The notes: generated by a model from the sequence alone, not told the origin. A stretch of DNA of 35,237 nt from Alphaproteobacteria bacterium (GCA_030426685.1 JAUHYC010000038.1:1-35237); one strand, 5' to 3'. Shown: positions 15,534 through 24,996, counted from the stretch's first letter. A program made the numbers and translations.

Positions 15534-16451
15534 CTAGTCTGCAATACCTTTTGCCATCTCCCTCATATGTCGAAAGTCAGAGCCGCAGCAGCCACCAACG
15601 ACGGAAATCTTGGGATACGTTCGTACGAGGCGCGCGACCTCTGCACCCAGCTCCTTGGGATCGCCGTCGTCCAACTCGGTGGCGCCGTCCAGTTCTGCAT
15701 GGCTGCATCTTGATGCGTTCACAACGATCCCCTGCAACCGAGGGTGACCCGTGAGCACGTGGTTAAAATGATCAGGATGCGCGCAATTCACCATGAAATA
15801 GGCCGCCGCTTCATCCGTGATTGCATCGACCTGGTCAATTGCCTCTTCAAGACCGGTTCCGTTATCCAGGCAACCATCAGTTTCCACGACGAAAGAAACA
15901 GCAATTGGTACGCCGCAATCCTTAGCCGCGAGGACAGCGCCCGCTGCCTCTTCGACCTGATTGAATGTATAGGCGTTGACCAAATCAATCCCGGCACCCG
16001 CTACCGAACCGATCTGAACGGCATGATACGACCGAGCGGCCTCGACCGTCATAGGCGCCAGCCTTGCGTATGCGTCTCGTGACGGCCCGATGCAGAGCGC
16101 CACCAACACGTCATCGCGATCGGTTTCGTCCCGCAAGTCACACTTTAAGGCAACGGCCTTTCGATTTAGCGCTGCCAAACGCTCGGCATCATATCCTAAC
16201 GATGCCGCGCGGTCTCGATTTGCCATCCAGGTTAGGGTATCGATGATGCACCCCAATCCGGCCTCGGCAGCCACCTTCATCAGATCACGCATCTGATCCA
16301 CGATGATTGGCTGTACTTTTGGATCTTCAACCAATGGAAAGGATGCAAAGCCTGGCAATTCGATCCCGCGGTTGAAAATTAGATCCGTCCCGGTCGCTGC
16401 GAAGACGAGAAACCTATGGTCTGTCTCATGGGGGAGGAGTCGTGCCATCAT
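15534..16451 (-). CDS. Homocysteine S-methyltransferase family protein
   Basis: A 305-residue Hcy-domain (Pfam S-methyl_trans) protein. The zinc ligands are present: Cys223 in VNCAHPD, and the Cys288-Cys289 pair in VVGGCCGSD. FAATGTDLIFNRGIELPGF is the N-terminal beta strand of the barrel. Such enzymes move a methyl group from betaine, S-methylmethionine or similar donors to homocysteine or other thiols. The donor here is not evident. The frame is open 73 codons further upstream, but that stretch has no Hcy-domain character, so the ATGATG at 16451/16448 is used. It is separated from acr3 by 400 bp and converges on soxT, so it is probably its own unit. A role in methylated-sulfur or arsenic metabolism is speculative. 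Confidence 0.82.
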   Translation of the reverse strand: MMARLLPHETDHRFLVFAATGTDLIFNRGIELPGFASFPLVEDPKVQPIIVDQMRDLMKVAAEAGLGCIIDTLTWMANRDRAASLGYDAERLAALNRKAVALKCDLRDETDRDDVLVALCIGPSRDAYARLAPMTVEAARSYHAVQIGSVAGAGIDLVNAYTFNQVEEAAGAVLAAKDCGVPIAVSFVVETDGCLDNGTGLEEAIDQVDAITDEAAAYFMVNCAHPDHFNHVLTGHPRLQGIVVNASRCSHAELDGATELDDGDPKELGAEVARLVRTYPKISVVGGCCGSDFRHMREMAKGIAD

Positions 16452-16851
16452 TTCATACCAGTTTATCCTTTTCCTACGACATCCTGCCAGAGCACAGCTC
16501 CATCGTTCAAGATCGTCAAGGTAGTACAATCGATGTACAGCCAATTCTGAGACTTGCTGCAGAAAAGCTGCGCGTGGGAAAATCGATATTCTCGCGGGAC
16601 GCATCGGTCGGCCCAACACCGCGCTCGAAGCTTGTGTGCGCTGTTTCTTTGCTCTGATGGAGTTTGGCACCCGACTTCAGGATCAAACTCCTGACGAGGC
16701 GCCTCGACCTTCAGGTTCTCATCGGTCAGATTCAGATGAGCGCGCATAGCCGCCTGGGGGCAGGGTGAACCAGTCGATCACCCACGGCAGAATCCAAGAC
16801 GGCGATTACCGTGATTACATTGATCAGGCTCGGTAATTTGCGGACGATCCC
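16452..16851. other. 400-bp stretch with no recognised gene
   Basis: It lies between the 3' end of acr3 and the 5' end of the Hcy gene. Several short frames are open on both strands, but none has a recognisable domain, ribosome site or codon pattern. It presumably contains the Hcy-gene promoter and acr3 3' sequence, and could be a decayed gene. Confidence 0.5.
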
Positions 16852-17886
16852 TTATGCCCGTCGGCGGGCTGCCGGAGCCGCATCGAACCGTGCCCGGGTC
16901 CTATTTGCAACGGCTACAAGTGTCAGCATCACCGGAACCTCGACCAGAACACCCACCACGGTCGCCAGCGCCGCTCCAGAGTGGAGGCCAAACAGGCTGA
17001 TCGCCACGGCCACTGCCAGTTCGAAGAAATTCGAGGTTCCGATCAGGGCACAAGGGGCCGCGATCTTGTGCGGAACCTTCAGGGCAAGGGCCGCGCCATA
17101 TGCGATGAAGAAGATACCATAGCTCTGGATCAAAATTGGCACTGCGATCATCGCAATCACGACCGGGCGATCTAGGATCACTTGCCCTTGAAGGCCAAAC
17201 AGGATGACCACCGTGGCGATCAGCCCGATGATGGAAAGCGGTTTGATCCGCGAAGTGAAATCTGCGATCCGTATATCGCCTCCAAGCCGGGACCGCGTCC
17301 AAAGACCTGCCGCCAGCGGCAACACGACAAAGAGAACTGCGGACAGGATCAGCGTGCTCCAGGGCACTTCGATGTCGGTGACACCAAGCAGTAAGGCCAC
17401 GATCGGAGCAAAGGCAAACACCATGATCAGGTCATTGATCGAAACCTGCAGCAAGGTGTAGCTTTCATCTCCCTTGGTCAGCTGTGACCAGACAAAAACC
17501 ATCGCCGTACAGGGGGCCGCGCCCAGTAGGATCAAACCGGCGATATACTGCTGCGCGTCGGCGGGCTGCACGAAGGGGGCAAAAACGATCTCAAAGAACA
17601 GCACGCCCAGCGCAGCCATCGAGAACGGTTTGATCAGCCAGTTCACCACAAGCGTAATGGCCAGGCCCTTTGGCTGGCGCGCGACATCCTTGAGGCTGGA
17701 GAGGTTAACGCCAAGCATCATCGGATAGACCATGGCCCAGATCAGCACCGCCACCACCAGGTTGACGCTGGCAACCTCAGCTGCGGCGATGGCGTCCACC
17801 ACCGCAGGCACGGCATTGCCAAGGGCGATGCCAGCCACCATAGCGAGGGCCACCCAGAGGCTGAGGTACTTCTCAAAGATGCTCAT
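16852..17886 (-). CDS. acr3: ACR3-family arsenite efflux permease
   Basis: A 344-residue BASS-superfamily transporter with about ten hydrophobic helices. It has the ACR3 marks [30 protein letters not shown], and [19 protein letters not shown] with the transport cysteine. The late helix [19 protein letters not shown] is also typical. It exports As(III) made by ArsC. Its ATG overlaps the arsJ stop by 4 bp (ATGA), so translation is coupled. It is the last gene of the arsenic operon. Confidence 0.95.
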   Translation of the reverse strand: MSIFEKYLSLWVALAMVAGIALGNAVPAVVDAIAAAEVASVNLVVAVLIWAMVYPMMLGVNLSSLKDVARQPKGLAITLVVNWLIKPFSMAALGVLFFEIVFAPFVQPADAQQYIAGLILLGAAPCTAMVFVWSQLTKGDESYTLLQVSINDLIMVFAFAPIVALLLGVTDIEVPWSTLILSAVLFVVLPLAAGLWTRSRLGGDIRIADFTSRIKPLSIIGLIATVVILFGLQGQVILDRPVVIAMIAVPILIQSYGIFFIAYGAALALKVPHKIAAPCALIGTSNFFELAVAVAISLFGLHSGAALATVVGVLVEVPVMLTLVAVANRTRARFDAAPAARRRA

Positions 17887-19172
17887 GACAGGGCCTCTTG
17901 TTCAGAGTTGGAAGACAGGCGTCCGGCCGCCAACGCGCTGAGCACGACCATCACCGCAGCCGTGCCAAGACAGGCGGGAACACCGCCAAGCTGGTAGGTG
18001 ACGCCGGAAAGCACGGTACCCATAAGCCGCCCGCCCGCATTGGCCATGTAGTAAAACCCTACGTCCATGGTGACCCTTTCATCCTTGGAGAAGGCGAGGA
18101 TCAGGTAGGAGTGCAGCGAGGAGTTGATTGCAAACAACGCGCCAAAGATCATTAGCCCGATCACCAGTGTCACCGTGAGCCAGAGCGCTGGTTGGCCCGC
18201 AAGCAGCACCGCCACCGCTAAAATGGCGGGCACTGCCGCGAGTATTCCGGCCCAGGTACGGGCGGCTGCGATCAGATCGCCCTCACTTCGGCGAGCGGCT
18301 TTCAGCAGGCGCGGAGCCGAAGCCTGAATTGCGCCGTAAAAGATGATCCAGACCGCCATGAAGGTGCCGATCAGAAAAAAAGCGGCCCGGTTGCCATCTT
18401 CGCTGCCGTCAGAGAAGACGGCGTAGAAATAGACCGGTATCCCGACCACGAACCAGACGTCCCGCGCGCCAAATAGGAACACCCGCGCGGCGGAAAGCCA
18501 GTTGATATTGGCGGATTTCGAGAACACTTCGGAAAACTTCGCACCCTTGCGGCCGCGCGGCAGCCCGGCGGGCATCGCCACCAGCACTGCAATCAGGATC
18601 ACCGCCAACACGGCGGCCATGCCAAGCGTGGCCCAGGTGAAACCCGCCTGCGCCAGAAGTGCCGCACCAAGCAGAAAGCCCAGGCCCTTGACCGCGTTCT
18701 TCGACCCGGTCAGCACCGCCACCCAGCGAAACAATCCGTCGCCCTCTTTCGGGGCCAGAAGCTTGACGGCGGATTTTGAGGCCATCTTGGCCAGATCCTT
18801 GGCAACGCCGGACGTCCCTTGAACGATCATGACAAAAGCCACCGATGTGGCGATCTGCCAACCGGGATCCAGCATCGACAATGCCACCAGCGCCACCACC
18901 TGCATCCCGAGACCAACATATAGCGTCACAGTCAGCCCGAACCGGGCTGCGATCCAGCCGGCTGAGAGATTGGTGACCATCCCTGCGATCTCGTAGAGAA
19001 CGAACAGATAGGCCAACTGCACCGGGCTGAATCCCAGCGTGTGAAAGTGCAGCAGCACCAGCATCCGCAGCGCACCGTCGGTCAGCATGAAGGCCCAATA
19101 GGCCGCCGTGACCGCCATGTAGGCCGGCAACCCGTTTTGCGAACCGCTGTTTGTCGGATCGGGAGCTGTCAC
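17883..19172 (-). CDS. arsJ: ArsJ, organoarsenical (1-arseno-3-phosphoglycerate) MFS exporter
   Basis: A 429-residue major facilitator protein with 12 likely helices. The N-terminal half shows [26 protein letters not shown] and the C-terminal half ends [24 protein letters not shown], as in ArsJ proteins. ArsJ exports 1-arseno-3-phosphoglycerate, made when GAPDH uses arsenate; the ester falls apart outside and the net effect is arsenate extrusion. It starts with GTG overlapping the GAPDH stop (GTGA), which fits the known functional pairing. It overlaps acr3 by 4 bp. Confidence 0.94.
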   Translation of the reverse strand: MTAPDPTNSGSQNGLPAYMAVTAAYWAFMLTDGALRMLVLLHFHTLGFSPVQLAYLFVLYEIAGMVTNLSAGWIAARFGLTVTLYVGLGMQVVALVALSMLDPGWQIATSVAFVMIVQGTSGVAKDLAKMASKSAVKLLAPKEGDGLFRWVAVLTGSKNAVKGLGFLLGAALLAQAGFTWATLGMAAVLAVILIAVLVAMPAGLPRGRKGAKFSEVFSKSANINWLSAARVFLFGARDVWFVVGIPVYFYAVFSDGSEDGNRAAFFLIGTFMAVWIIFYGAIQASAPRLLKAARRSEGDLIAAARTWAGILAAVPAILAVAVLLAGQPALWLTVTLVIGLMIFGALFAINSSLHSYLILAFSKDERVTMDVGFYYMANAGGRLMGTVLSGVTYQLGGVPACLGTAAVMVVLSALAAGRLSSNSEQEALS

Positions 19173-20167
19173 AAGCCTTCACCTACCATGCGGGCGACAT
19201 CCACCAGCCGGTGTGCATAACCCATCTCATTATCGTACCACGCGTAGACCTTCGCTTGGGTGCCATTCACCACCATGGTAGAGGGCGCATCCACGATCGA
19301 AGAACGCGTGTCATTTGTGTAGTCCGCCGACACCAGCGGTCGTTCTTCATAGCCAAGTATACCTGCCAACGAGCCTTCTGCGGCGGTCTTGAACAGGGCA
19401 TTGACCTCCTCAGCGGTGGTTTCTCGTGCGAGCTCGAACACGCAATCCGTGATCGAGGCGTTCAGGAGCGGCACCCGCACCGCATGGCCGTTCAGTTTAC
19501 CCTTCAGTTCCGGGTAGATCAGAGTAATCGCCGTGGCGCTGCCGGTGGTCGTTGGGATCAGCGAGTTCAGCGCCGATCGTGCTCGGCGCAAATCCTTGGC
19601 AGGCCGATCGATGATCGTCTGAGTATTTGTCACGTCGTGGATCGTCGTGATCGAACCGTGCCTGATCCCGATTGCCTCGTGCAGGACCTTCACCACCGGG
19701 GCAAGGCAGTTGGTGGTACAACTTGCCGCCGTGATGATACGGTGGCGCTCAGGCTCATAGACATCTTCGTTCACGCCGTAGACGATGTTGGCAGCGTCAC
19801 CATCCTTAACCGGCGCAGAAACCACGACCTTTTTCACGCCAGCGTCGAAATAGGGTGCCAGCTTGGCCTCGGTTTTGAACACACCCGTGCAGTCGATCAC
19901 CACGTCCACGCCCTCCAGAGGCAGATCCTCAATCCGGCTTTCGCTGTGAACCGGAAGAACGGTTCCGTCGATGGTGATACTGGCCTCGTCTGCAGAAAAC
20001 TCAGCCTGCCAACGACCGTGGACCGTATCAAATTCCAACAGATGCGCATGCATTTCGGGTGAGCCTACGGCATCATTGATCCAGGCAATCTGTGCACCGC
20101 TTTCCAATAGCGGTTTCAGGGCAAGCTTTCCCATACGGCCGAGGCCGTTCAACGCATATACAGTCAT
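19169..20167 (-). CDS. ArsJ-associated glyceraldehyde-3-phosphate dehydrogenase
   Basis: A 332-residue type I GAPDH. The catalytic Cys150 is in [13 protein letters not shown], and the N-terminus [16 protein letters not shown] and [21 protein letters not shown] match the arsenic-operon subgroup rather than the housekeeping enzyme (NGFGRIGR). Using arsenate in place of phosphate it gives 1-arseno-3-phosphoglycerate, the ArsJ substrate. It lies 42 bp after arsRC and overlaps arsJ. A housekeeping copy is expected elsewhere. Confidence 0.94.
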   Translation of the reverse strand: MTVYALNGLGRMGKLALKPLLESGAQIAWINDAVGSPEMHAHLLEFDTVHGRWQAEFSADEASITIDGTVLPVHSESRIEDLPLEGVDVVIDCTGVFKTEAKLAPYFDAGVKKVVVSAPVKDGDAANIVYGVNEDVYEPERHRIITAASCTTNCLAPVVKVLHEAIGIRHGSITTIHDVTNTQTIIDRPAKDLRRARSALNSLIPTTTGSATAITLIYPELKGKLNGHAVRVPLLNASITDCVFELARETTAEEVNALFKTAAEGSLAGILGYEERPLVSADYTNDTRSSIVDAPSTMVVNGTQAKVYAWYDNEMGYAHRLVDVARMVGEGL

Positions 20168-20209
20168 TTTCTTTCCTTTGTGCTCAGGACGGCCGGGTCA
20201 CAGGGCACG

Positions 20210-21040
20210 TCAATGGTTCCGCGCGATGTCGTCCACCGCCTTTTGCAACGAGATGCGGTCCAGTTCGGCAATCGGCAAAGCCGAAAAGGCCTGGATCCTG
20301 TTCTTGAGCGTGCCATAGGCCTGCTGAAAGGCGAGGCTCTTTTCTGCATCGCTGCCTTCTGCCTTCACCGGGTCCGGCATACCCCAATGGCCGGAAATCG
20401 GCTGCCCTTCCCAGGCAGGGCATTCCTCATTGGCGGCCTGATCGCAGACGGTGAAAACGAAGTCGAAACTGGGTGCAGCGTCACCGATGAATTCGCTGAC
20501 GTTCTTGGCACGGAGGCTGTCCACGTCGTGCCCCTTGCTGCGCAGGACTTCAATAGCAATCGGGTTGAGTTCCGAGGAGGGTTTGGTGCCTGCTGAGAAG
20601 ACATTAAAGTGCTCGCCGCCAAGTTCGCGCAAGAGCGTCTCGGCAAAGATCGAGCGAGCGGAATTACCAGTACAGATGAACAGAACGTTGTAGTGCGGGC
20701 CTGTCATGGAGGATTCCTTGGGTTTCAGGTGGGTTCGGGCAGGCAGGCACAGCTCGGGACGGCCCCGGCAGCAATCCAACAACAGCGCATCCAATGTGTC
20801 CCGAATACCGCCCATGTCAGCCAGATAGTACAACCAGGTTCCTTGGCGGGTCTGCGTCACCAGCCCAGCCTGCATCAAAGCAGAAAGATATGACGATAAT
20901 GTGCTGGACTTCACATCCAGCGCCGCCGCGATTTCACCCGCCGGCACCCGGTCAGGATACCGGCGCATCAGCAACCGGAACACCGAAAGGCGCTGCGGGT
21001 GACCAAGAACGGCAAGGCGGAGGGGAATCTCTTTTTCCAT
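20210..21040 (-). CDS. ArsR-ArsC fusion: arsenic repressor plus thioredoxin-type arsenate reductase
   Basis: One 276-residue frame joins two usually separate proteins. Residues 1 to about 95 are an ArsR winged helix (HPQRLSVFRLLMRR, recognition helix SSTLSSYLSALMQAGLV, wing RQGTWLYYLAD) ending in Cys90-Cys91 and Cys98, a C-terminal As(III) triad like that of Acidithiobacillus ArsR. After a short linker, residues from about 115 form a low-molecular-weight-phosphatase arsenate reductase with P-loop Cys123-TGNSA-Arg129 and the redox pair Cys199 (VCDQ) and Cys207 (EECPAW). The operon is therefore both sensed and served by one protein. No clear ribosome site precedes the ATG, so the transcript may be weakly translated or leaderless. 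Confidence 0.9.
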   Translation of the reverse strand: MEKEIPLRLAVLGHPQRLSVFRLLMRRYPDRVPAGEIAAALDVKSSTLSSYLSALMQAGLVTQTRQGTWLYYLADMGGIRDTLDALLLDCCRGRPELCLPARTHLKPKESSMTGPHYNVLFICTGNSARSIFAETLLRELGGEHFNVFSAGTKPSSELNPIAIEVLRSKGHDVDSLRAKNVSEFIGDAAPSFDFVFTVCDQAANEECPAWEGQPISGHWGMPDPVKAEGSDAEKSLAFQQAYGTLKNRIQAFSALPIAELDRISLQKAVDDIARNH

Positions 21041-21042
21041 AT

Positions 21043-21058
21043 TTCGCGTTTTATCGAA
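21043..21058. promoter_or_regulatory. Candidate ars operator
   Basis: TTCG and CGAA arms with 8 bp between, directly upstream of the arsRC start, followed by a further GAATTATTGAAT element. The AT-rich TTC/GAA pattern suits an ArsR-family autoregulatory site. It is short, and the call rests mostly on position. Confidence 0.35.
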
Positions 21059-21529
21059 TTATTGAATCCACACAAGGGGAATTTTTTTGGCGGGTCCTTT
21101 TCTCCACAATCCCCACACCAGAAAGTTCAAGCCTCGGTTTTTCCCGCGTTCCTACCCAGTCTGGGGTACCAGAAGAAGTTAAAAAAGCGGGTCTTCACCG
21201 TGGCGCGAGCGGTGGGCTAACCGCAAGGTGCCTCTGGTTGAGTGGTCTCTATTGGCAACCTACCCTTCGGCTTTCGGAACAATATCGCATTCATTGCAAA
21301 TCTGCTTCCAAACGCCGTGTGAGGTGAGGACCGATCCGCCAAGTCTGCGGGCAAATCTGTCAATGCAACAGCGTCTTTGCCACACTCGAGCAAGCATGCC
21401 AAACTAGGGCATACTACTACGCATCACTGCTTACACACGACGCGCCCAATGGGCTGGCAACCCATGTCATACGTTTGTTGTGAAAAGCCTACAAAAGGCG
21501 CGTTGACCAACACTCATGAAAGGTACCCA
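21059..21529. other. Intergenic region between the ars operon and cpdB
   Basis: About 470 bp with no recognised gene. The cpdB frame is open back to 21377, but the predicted extension has no signal-peptide or domain character. The region must hold the divergent ars and cpdB promoters. I found no convincing Pho box. Confidence 0.5.
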
Positions 21530-23509
21530 ATGTCTTTCTCCAATCGCTCGCAAATTTCGCGCCGCCAGTTTCTCGTCACAACAACTGCGAGTGCTGCGGC
21601 CATCACCCTGCACCCCTTCTCGGCTGCTGCGGCCAACAATCAAGCACATCTGCGGATCATGGAAACGACAGACATCCATGTCCACGTCTTCCCTTATGAC
21701 TACTATGCGGACAAACCCCGTGACACCGTAGGCCTCTCCCGGACTGCCTCGATCATAAATGAAATCCGATCTGAGGCGACGAACTCGATCTTGGTCGACA
21801 ACGGTGACTTCCTTCAGGGAAATCCGATGGGCGATTACATCGCCTATGAACGTGGCATGAAGGAAGGGGATAGCCACCCTATTATCACCGCATTCAATAC
21901 GGTCGGTTATGATGCGGCCACGTTGGGCAACCACGAGTTCAATTACGGGCTGGAGTTTTTGGACAAGGCCCTCGCAGGTGCCGAGTTCCCGGTTGTTCTA
22001 GCCAACGTGGCCAAAGAAAAGGGTGCGAACCCTCGCGATGACAAGACGCTCGTGCAACCTTACGCCATTCTCAACCGCGAAATTGAAATGGGTGACGGCA
22101 GCAGGCATCCTATCAAACTCGGAGTGATCGGCTTTACTCCTCCGCAGATCATGAACTGGGACCGCAAGCATCTGGAAGGCAATGTCGAAGCGCGGGATAT
22201 CGTCGAGACCGCCCAAGCCTATGTGCCAGTGATGAAGGAACAGGGATGTGATCTGATCATCGCCCTGTCGCATTCAGGGATTGGTGAAGCTGACCATGCA
22301 GATGGAATGGAAAACGCGTCGGTTGTTCTGGCCGGAGTCGACGGGGTCGATGCGTTGGTCACCGGACACAATCACCTGGTCTTCCCGTCGCCGACTTTTG
22401 CAGACCGCCCCGGGATCGATGTCGATAAAGGTACGCTGATGGGCAAACCTGCCGTCATGGGTGGCTTCTGGGGGTCCCATCTTGGTCTGCTTGACTTGCT
22501 CCTGGAGCGGGACGGAAATGAATGGCGCGTGGTGACAACCACGTCTGAGGCGCGGCCGATTTCCAAGCGCAATGAGGACCGTTCGATCACAGCACTTGTC
22601 GGGGATGACCAAAAGGTTCTCGATTCAGTCGCGAAGGATCACGACGAAACGCTGGCCTATGTTCGCCGCGCTGTCGGCAAGACTTCGGCCCCGTTGCACA
22701 GTTATTTCGCGCTGGTCGCGGACGATCCATCTGTGCAGATCGTGTCGATCGCGCAGAAATGGTATGTCGAAGAGATGTTGAAAGGCACCGAGCACGAAGG
22801 TCTGCCCATCCTGTCAGCGGCAGCGCCGTTCAAGGCCGGTGGCCGTGGCGGCCCGGAATACTACACCGATGTTCCGGTCGGTGACGTTGCCATCAAGAAC
22901 GTGGCCGATCTTTACCTCTACCCGAACACGGTACGTGCGGTCCGCGTGAGCGGCGCGCAGGTGCGGGGCTGGCTGGAACGTTCGGCGGGTATGTTCAATC
23001 AGGTCGAGGCCGGCTCCAAGGACGCAATCCTGCTGAACCCGGAATTCCCGTCCTACAATTTCGACGTGATGGACGGTGTGACCTATCAAATCGACCTGTC
23101 CCAGCCATCGCGCTATGGGCCGAAGGGCGAAGAGGTAAATCCCGATGCGGCCCGGATCGTAAACCTTGCCTTCAATGGTACGCCGGTCACAGATGACATG
23201 GAATTCATCATCGCGACCAACAACTATCGCGCATCGGGTGGCGGCTCTTTCCCTGGTGCGTTGGGTGACACAATCGTGTTTGAGGCCCCGGACACCAACC
23301 GCGATGTCATCGTGCGCTACATCGTTGAACAGGGCACAATCGATCCAAAAGCGGATGCCAACTGGTCGTTTGCACCGCTTGAAGACACGACGGTATTGTT
23401 TGAGACCGGCCCCAAGGCCCGGGACTATTTGGGCGATGTCAAAGGGGTCTCAATCGAGGACGCCGGAGAAGGCGCGGACGGCTTTGCCGCTTTCCGGATT
23501 AAGCTCTGA
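21530..23509 (+). CDS. cpdB: 2',3'-cyclic-nucleotide 2'-phosphodiesterase / 3'-nucleotidase (Tat-exported)
   Basis: A 659-residue periplasmic metallophosphoesterase that breaks down 2',3'-cyclic nucleotides and 3'-nucleotides, releasing nucleosides and phosphate. Residues ISRRQFLVTTTAS form a Tat signal, unlike the Sec signal of the E. coli enzyme. Metal and active-site blocks in order: METTDIHVHVFPYDYY, ILVDNGDFLQGNP, LGNHEFNYGLEF, ALSHSGIG and VTGHNHLVFP. The C-terminal substrate domain includes AAPFKAGGRGG, YLYPNT and TNNYRASGGGSFPG. The ATG at 21530 with AAAGG upstream is chosen; the earlier frame start is unsupported. It belongs to the same superfamily as SoxB in this window. It stands alone, with a hairpin at its 3' end. 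Confidence 0.93.
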   Translation: MSFSNRSQISRRQFLVTTTASAAAITLHPFSAAAANNQAHLRIMETTDIHVHVFPYDYYADKPRDTVGLSRTASIINEIRSEATNSILVDNGDFLQGNPMGDYIAYERGMKEGDSHPIITAFNTVGYDAATLGNHEFNYGLEFLDKALAGAEFPVVLANVAKEKGANPRDDKTLVQPYAILNREIEMGDGSRHPIKLGVIGFTPPQIMNWDRKHLEGNVEARDIVETAQAYVPVMKEQGCDLIIALSHSGIGEADHADGMENASVVLAGVDGVDALVTGHNHLVFPSPTFADRPGIDVDKGTLMGKPAVMGGFWGSHLGLLDLLLERDGNEWRVVTTTSEARPISKRNEDRSITALVGDDQKVLDSVAKDHDETLAYVRRAVGKTSAPLHSYFALVADDPSVQIVSIAQKWYVEEMLKGTEHEGLPILSAAAPFKAGGRGGPEYYTDVPVGDVAIKNVADLYLYPNTVRAVRVSGAQVRGWLERSAGMFNQVEAGSKDAILLNPEFPSYNFDVMDGVTYQIDLSQPSRYGPKGEEVNPDAARIVNLAFNGTPVTDDMEFIIATNNYRASGGGSFPGALGDTIVFEAPDTNRDVIVRYIVEQGTIDPKADANWSFAPLEDTTVLFETGPKARDYLGDVKGVSIEDAGEGADGFAAFRIKL

Positions 23510-23526
23510 CCCAATCGAAATGGGTC
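23508..23526 (+). other. Small hairpin over the cpdB stop codon
   Basis: GACCCA and TGGGTC, perfect 6-bp arms around a 7-base loop, beginning inside the TGA stop of cpdB. It may stabilise the 3' end of the transcript. Confidence 0.4.
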
Positions 23527-23539
23527 TCCTATAAACGAC

Positions 23540-23567
23540 CCCGCCACCCTACCAATCCGGTGGCGGG
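23540..23567. terminator. Bidirectional terminator-like stem-loop between cpdB and the ROK gene
   Basis: Perfect 9-bp stem CCCGCCACC / GGTGGCGGG with a 10-base loop, between two convergent genes. Only a short T-rich stretch follows on the minus strand and none on the plus strand, so termination efficiency is uncertain. Confidence 0.6.
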
Positions 23568-23723
23568 CTTAGACTGAGTGCTTGTTCAGCCCGTCGCCGT
23601 CATCTGTTTGTGTCACCGATGTTGCGTTGTGGAAGCACGTAAGCGACCACCGTAGGTCTACCGCGCTGAGCCGGATTTGAGGTCATGTGTTGCTGAGGTA
23701 ACCTTTGCTACTCGGAGCTTCAG

Positions 23724-24935
23724 CTACATCCCAGAAAGCCCAGCATTGGTGTCTAGTAGAAACTGGCGGAAGATCGGGCTGCTTGCTGCGCCGATGCCTC
23801 GGGCATTTTCTCCAACAGCGGCGGCTTCGACGACCGGGGGAATCAATCCGCGTTTGTCCTGATTGACCAGATAACGGCGGACCCTTGAAACCAGTTCTTC
23901 TCGCACGTCAGAAGGGAATGCCCCATCGATGAAAATGGCCTCAAAGTCGATAACTGCGCAAATTGAAAGCGCAGCCTTGGCCAATTCCTGCGCAGTCGTG
24001 CCAATCCAGGGCTCGACATACTTGGAAATGCTACTCCAATTCTGCGGCTTCTTCCAAAGAATGCCCGGATCAACGCCTGCTTCGATCAGCCTGTCCTCAA
24101 GTAAAAACAGCGAAGCGGTGTCGATCAATTGCTGGCTTTCGCCCAGGGGGCCCGTTGTACGCATTGCACCCAGAGCCCCGGCGTTGCCTTGGTTGCCTTC
24201 GAACACGGTGCCATTCAAGGCCACCCCACCGCCGATCATTGAGCCGATGAAAAAGTAAAAATAATCACGATACTCTGCCCCGCGACCATAAAGGTGTTCG
24301 GCGTGGCAAGCGGCGGTCGCGTCGTTTACTACAAATACGGGCAATTCGCTGAATTTGGCCACCTCAGAGAAGAAATTCACATTTTTCCAGGAACTGAATT
24401 TCTTTGCCGCGAGTCCAGAGAGGTCGTGCCACTTCCAAAGCTCGAACGGAGTTCCAATGCCAATCCCACACACGCGATTGCGCAGTTTTTGTGGTTCGTG
24501 CGCCAAAAGCACGTCCAAACCTGACTCCAAGAATCCAAATACCTCTTCAGGAAGTGGATAGTCGTAGTTGGTTGTTAGCTGGCGACGGGGCTTGCCCGTG
24601 AAGTCTATCAAAAGCAGATCAGCACTCCGCCGACCAATCTTCATTCCGACCGAAAGAATGCCTTCGGGGTTCAGCTCCATAGGGATCGAAGGCTTGCCGA
24701 CCTTACCACGCAGTGGAGTGCCCCGCTTGAGAATCTCGTCTTTTTCGAGCTTGCGCAAAATGATTGACACAGTCTGTGGCGACAAGCCCGTCAACCTCGC
24801 GACTTCCGCGCCAGCGGTTGGTCCATGTCGTTGTAAAACTGTCAAAATCAGCCGTTCGTTATGATCACGAACGCCGCTTTGGCTCACCCCGCCGGTCAGT
24901 ATTTTTAGCGCCTCTTTCTCCATGAATCTGAACAT
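23724..24935 (-). CDS. ROK-family transcriptional regulator (probable regulator of the frc operon)
   Basis: A repressor of the ROK (NagC/XylR) type, 403 residues from the chosen ATG. The N-terminal winged helix is visible as AEVARLTGLSPQTVSIILRKLEKDEIL. The ROK sugar-kinase-like domain shows GIGIGTPFELW, VVNDATAACHAEHLYGRG and GNAGALGAM. The usual zinc motif CxCGxxGCxE is missing, so ligand sensing may differ from NagC. A GTG two codons upstream is possible, but AAGG precedes the ATG better. It is divergent from frcB across a 174-bp AT-rich region with two palindromes, so it most likely controls itself and the sugar operon in response to fructose or a related sugar. Confidence 0.88.
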   Translation of the reverse strand: MFRFMEKEALKILTGGVSQSGVRDHNERLILTVLQRHGPTAGAEVARLTGLSPQTVSIILRKLEKDEILKRGTPLRGKVGKPSIPMELNPEGILSVGMKIGRRSADLLLIDFTGKPRRQLTTNYDYPLPEEVFGFLESGLDVLLAHEPQKLRNRVCGIGIGTPFELWKWHDLSGLAAKKFSSWKNVNFFSEVAKFSELPVFVVNDATAACHAEHLYGRGAEYRDYFYFFIGSMIGGGVALNGTVFEGNQGNAGALGAMRTTGPLGESQQLIDTASLFLLEDRLIEAGVDPGILWKKPQNWSSISKYVEPWIGTTAQELAKAALSICAVIDFEAIFIDGAFPSDVREELVSRVRRYLVNQDKRGLIPPVVEAAAVGENARGIGAASSPIFRQFLLDTNAGLSGM

Positions 24936-24945
24936 AAACACCTTG

Positions 24946-24958
24946 TTTCATTATGAAA
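24946..24958. promoter_or_regulatory. Palindrome TTTCATTATGAAA upstream of the ROK gene
   Basis: Perfect 6-bp arms around one central base, 11 bp upstream of the ROK-gene ATG. It overlaps the likely ribosome-site region and is well placed for autoregulation. Confidence 0.4.
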
Positions 24959-24975
24959 AGACACGTAGGTAAATT

Positions 24976-24996
24976 AATAAATAAACTTTATTTATT
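24976..24996. promoter_or_regulatory. Perfect 21-bp palindrome in the ROK-gene/frcB control region
   Basis: Arms AATAAATAAA and TTTATTTATT around a single C. It ends two bases before a consensus -35 hexamer TTGACA (24999-25004) facing frcB; no good -10 is visible at 16-18 bp spacing. This is the strongest operator candidate for the ROK repressor. Confidence 0.55.

Noticed and set aside
19169..20167. Housekeeping glycolytic GAPDH
   Set aside because: It overlaps arsJ, and the N-terminus differs from the usual NGFGRIGR; it belongs to the arsenic-operon subgroup.
21355..21380. Possible Pho box (CTGTCAA-like) upstream of cpdB
   Set aside because: Only one half-site resembles the consensus; the second repeat is too different.
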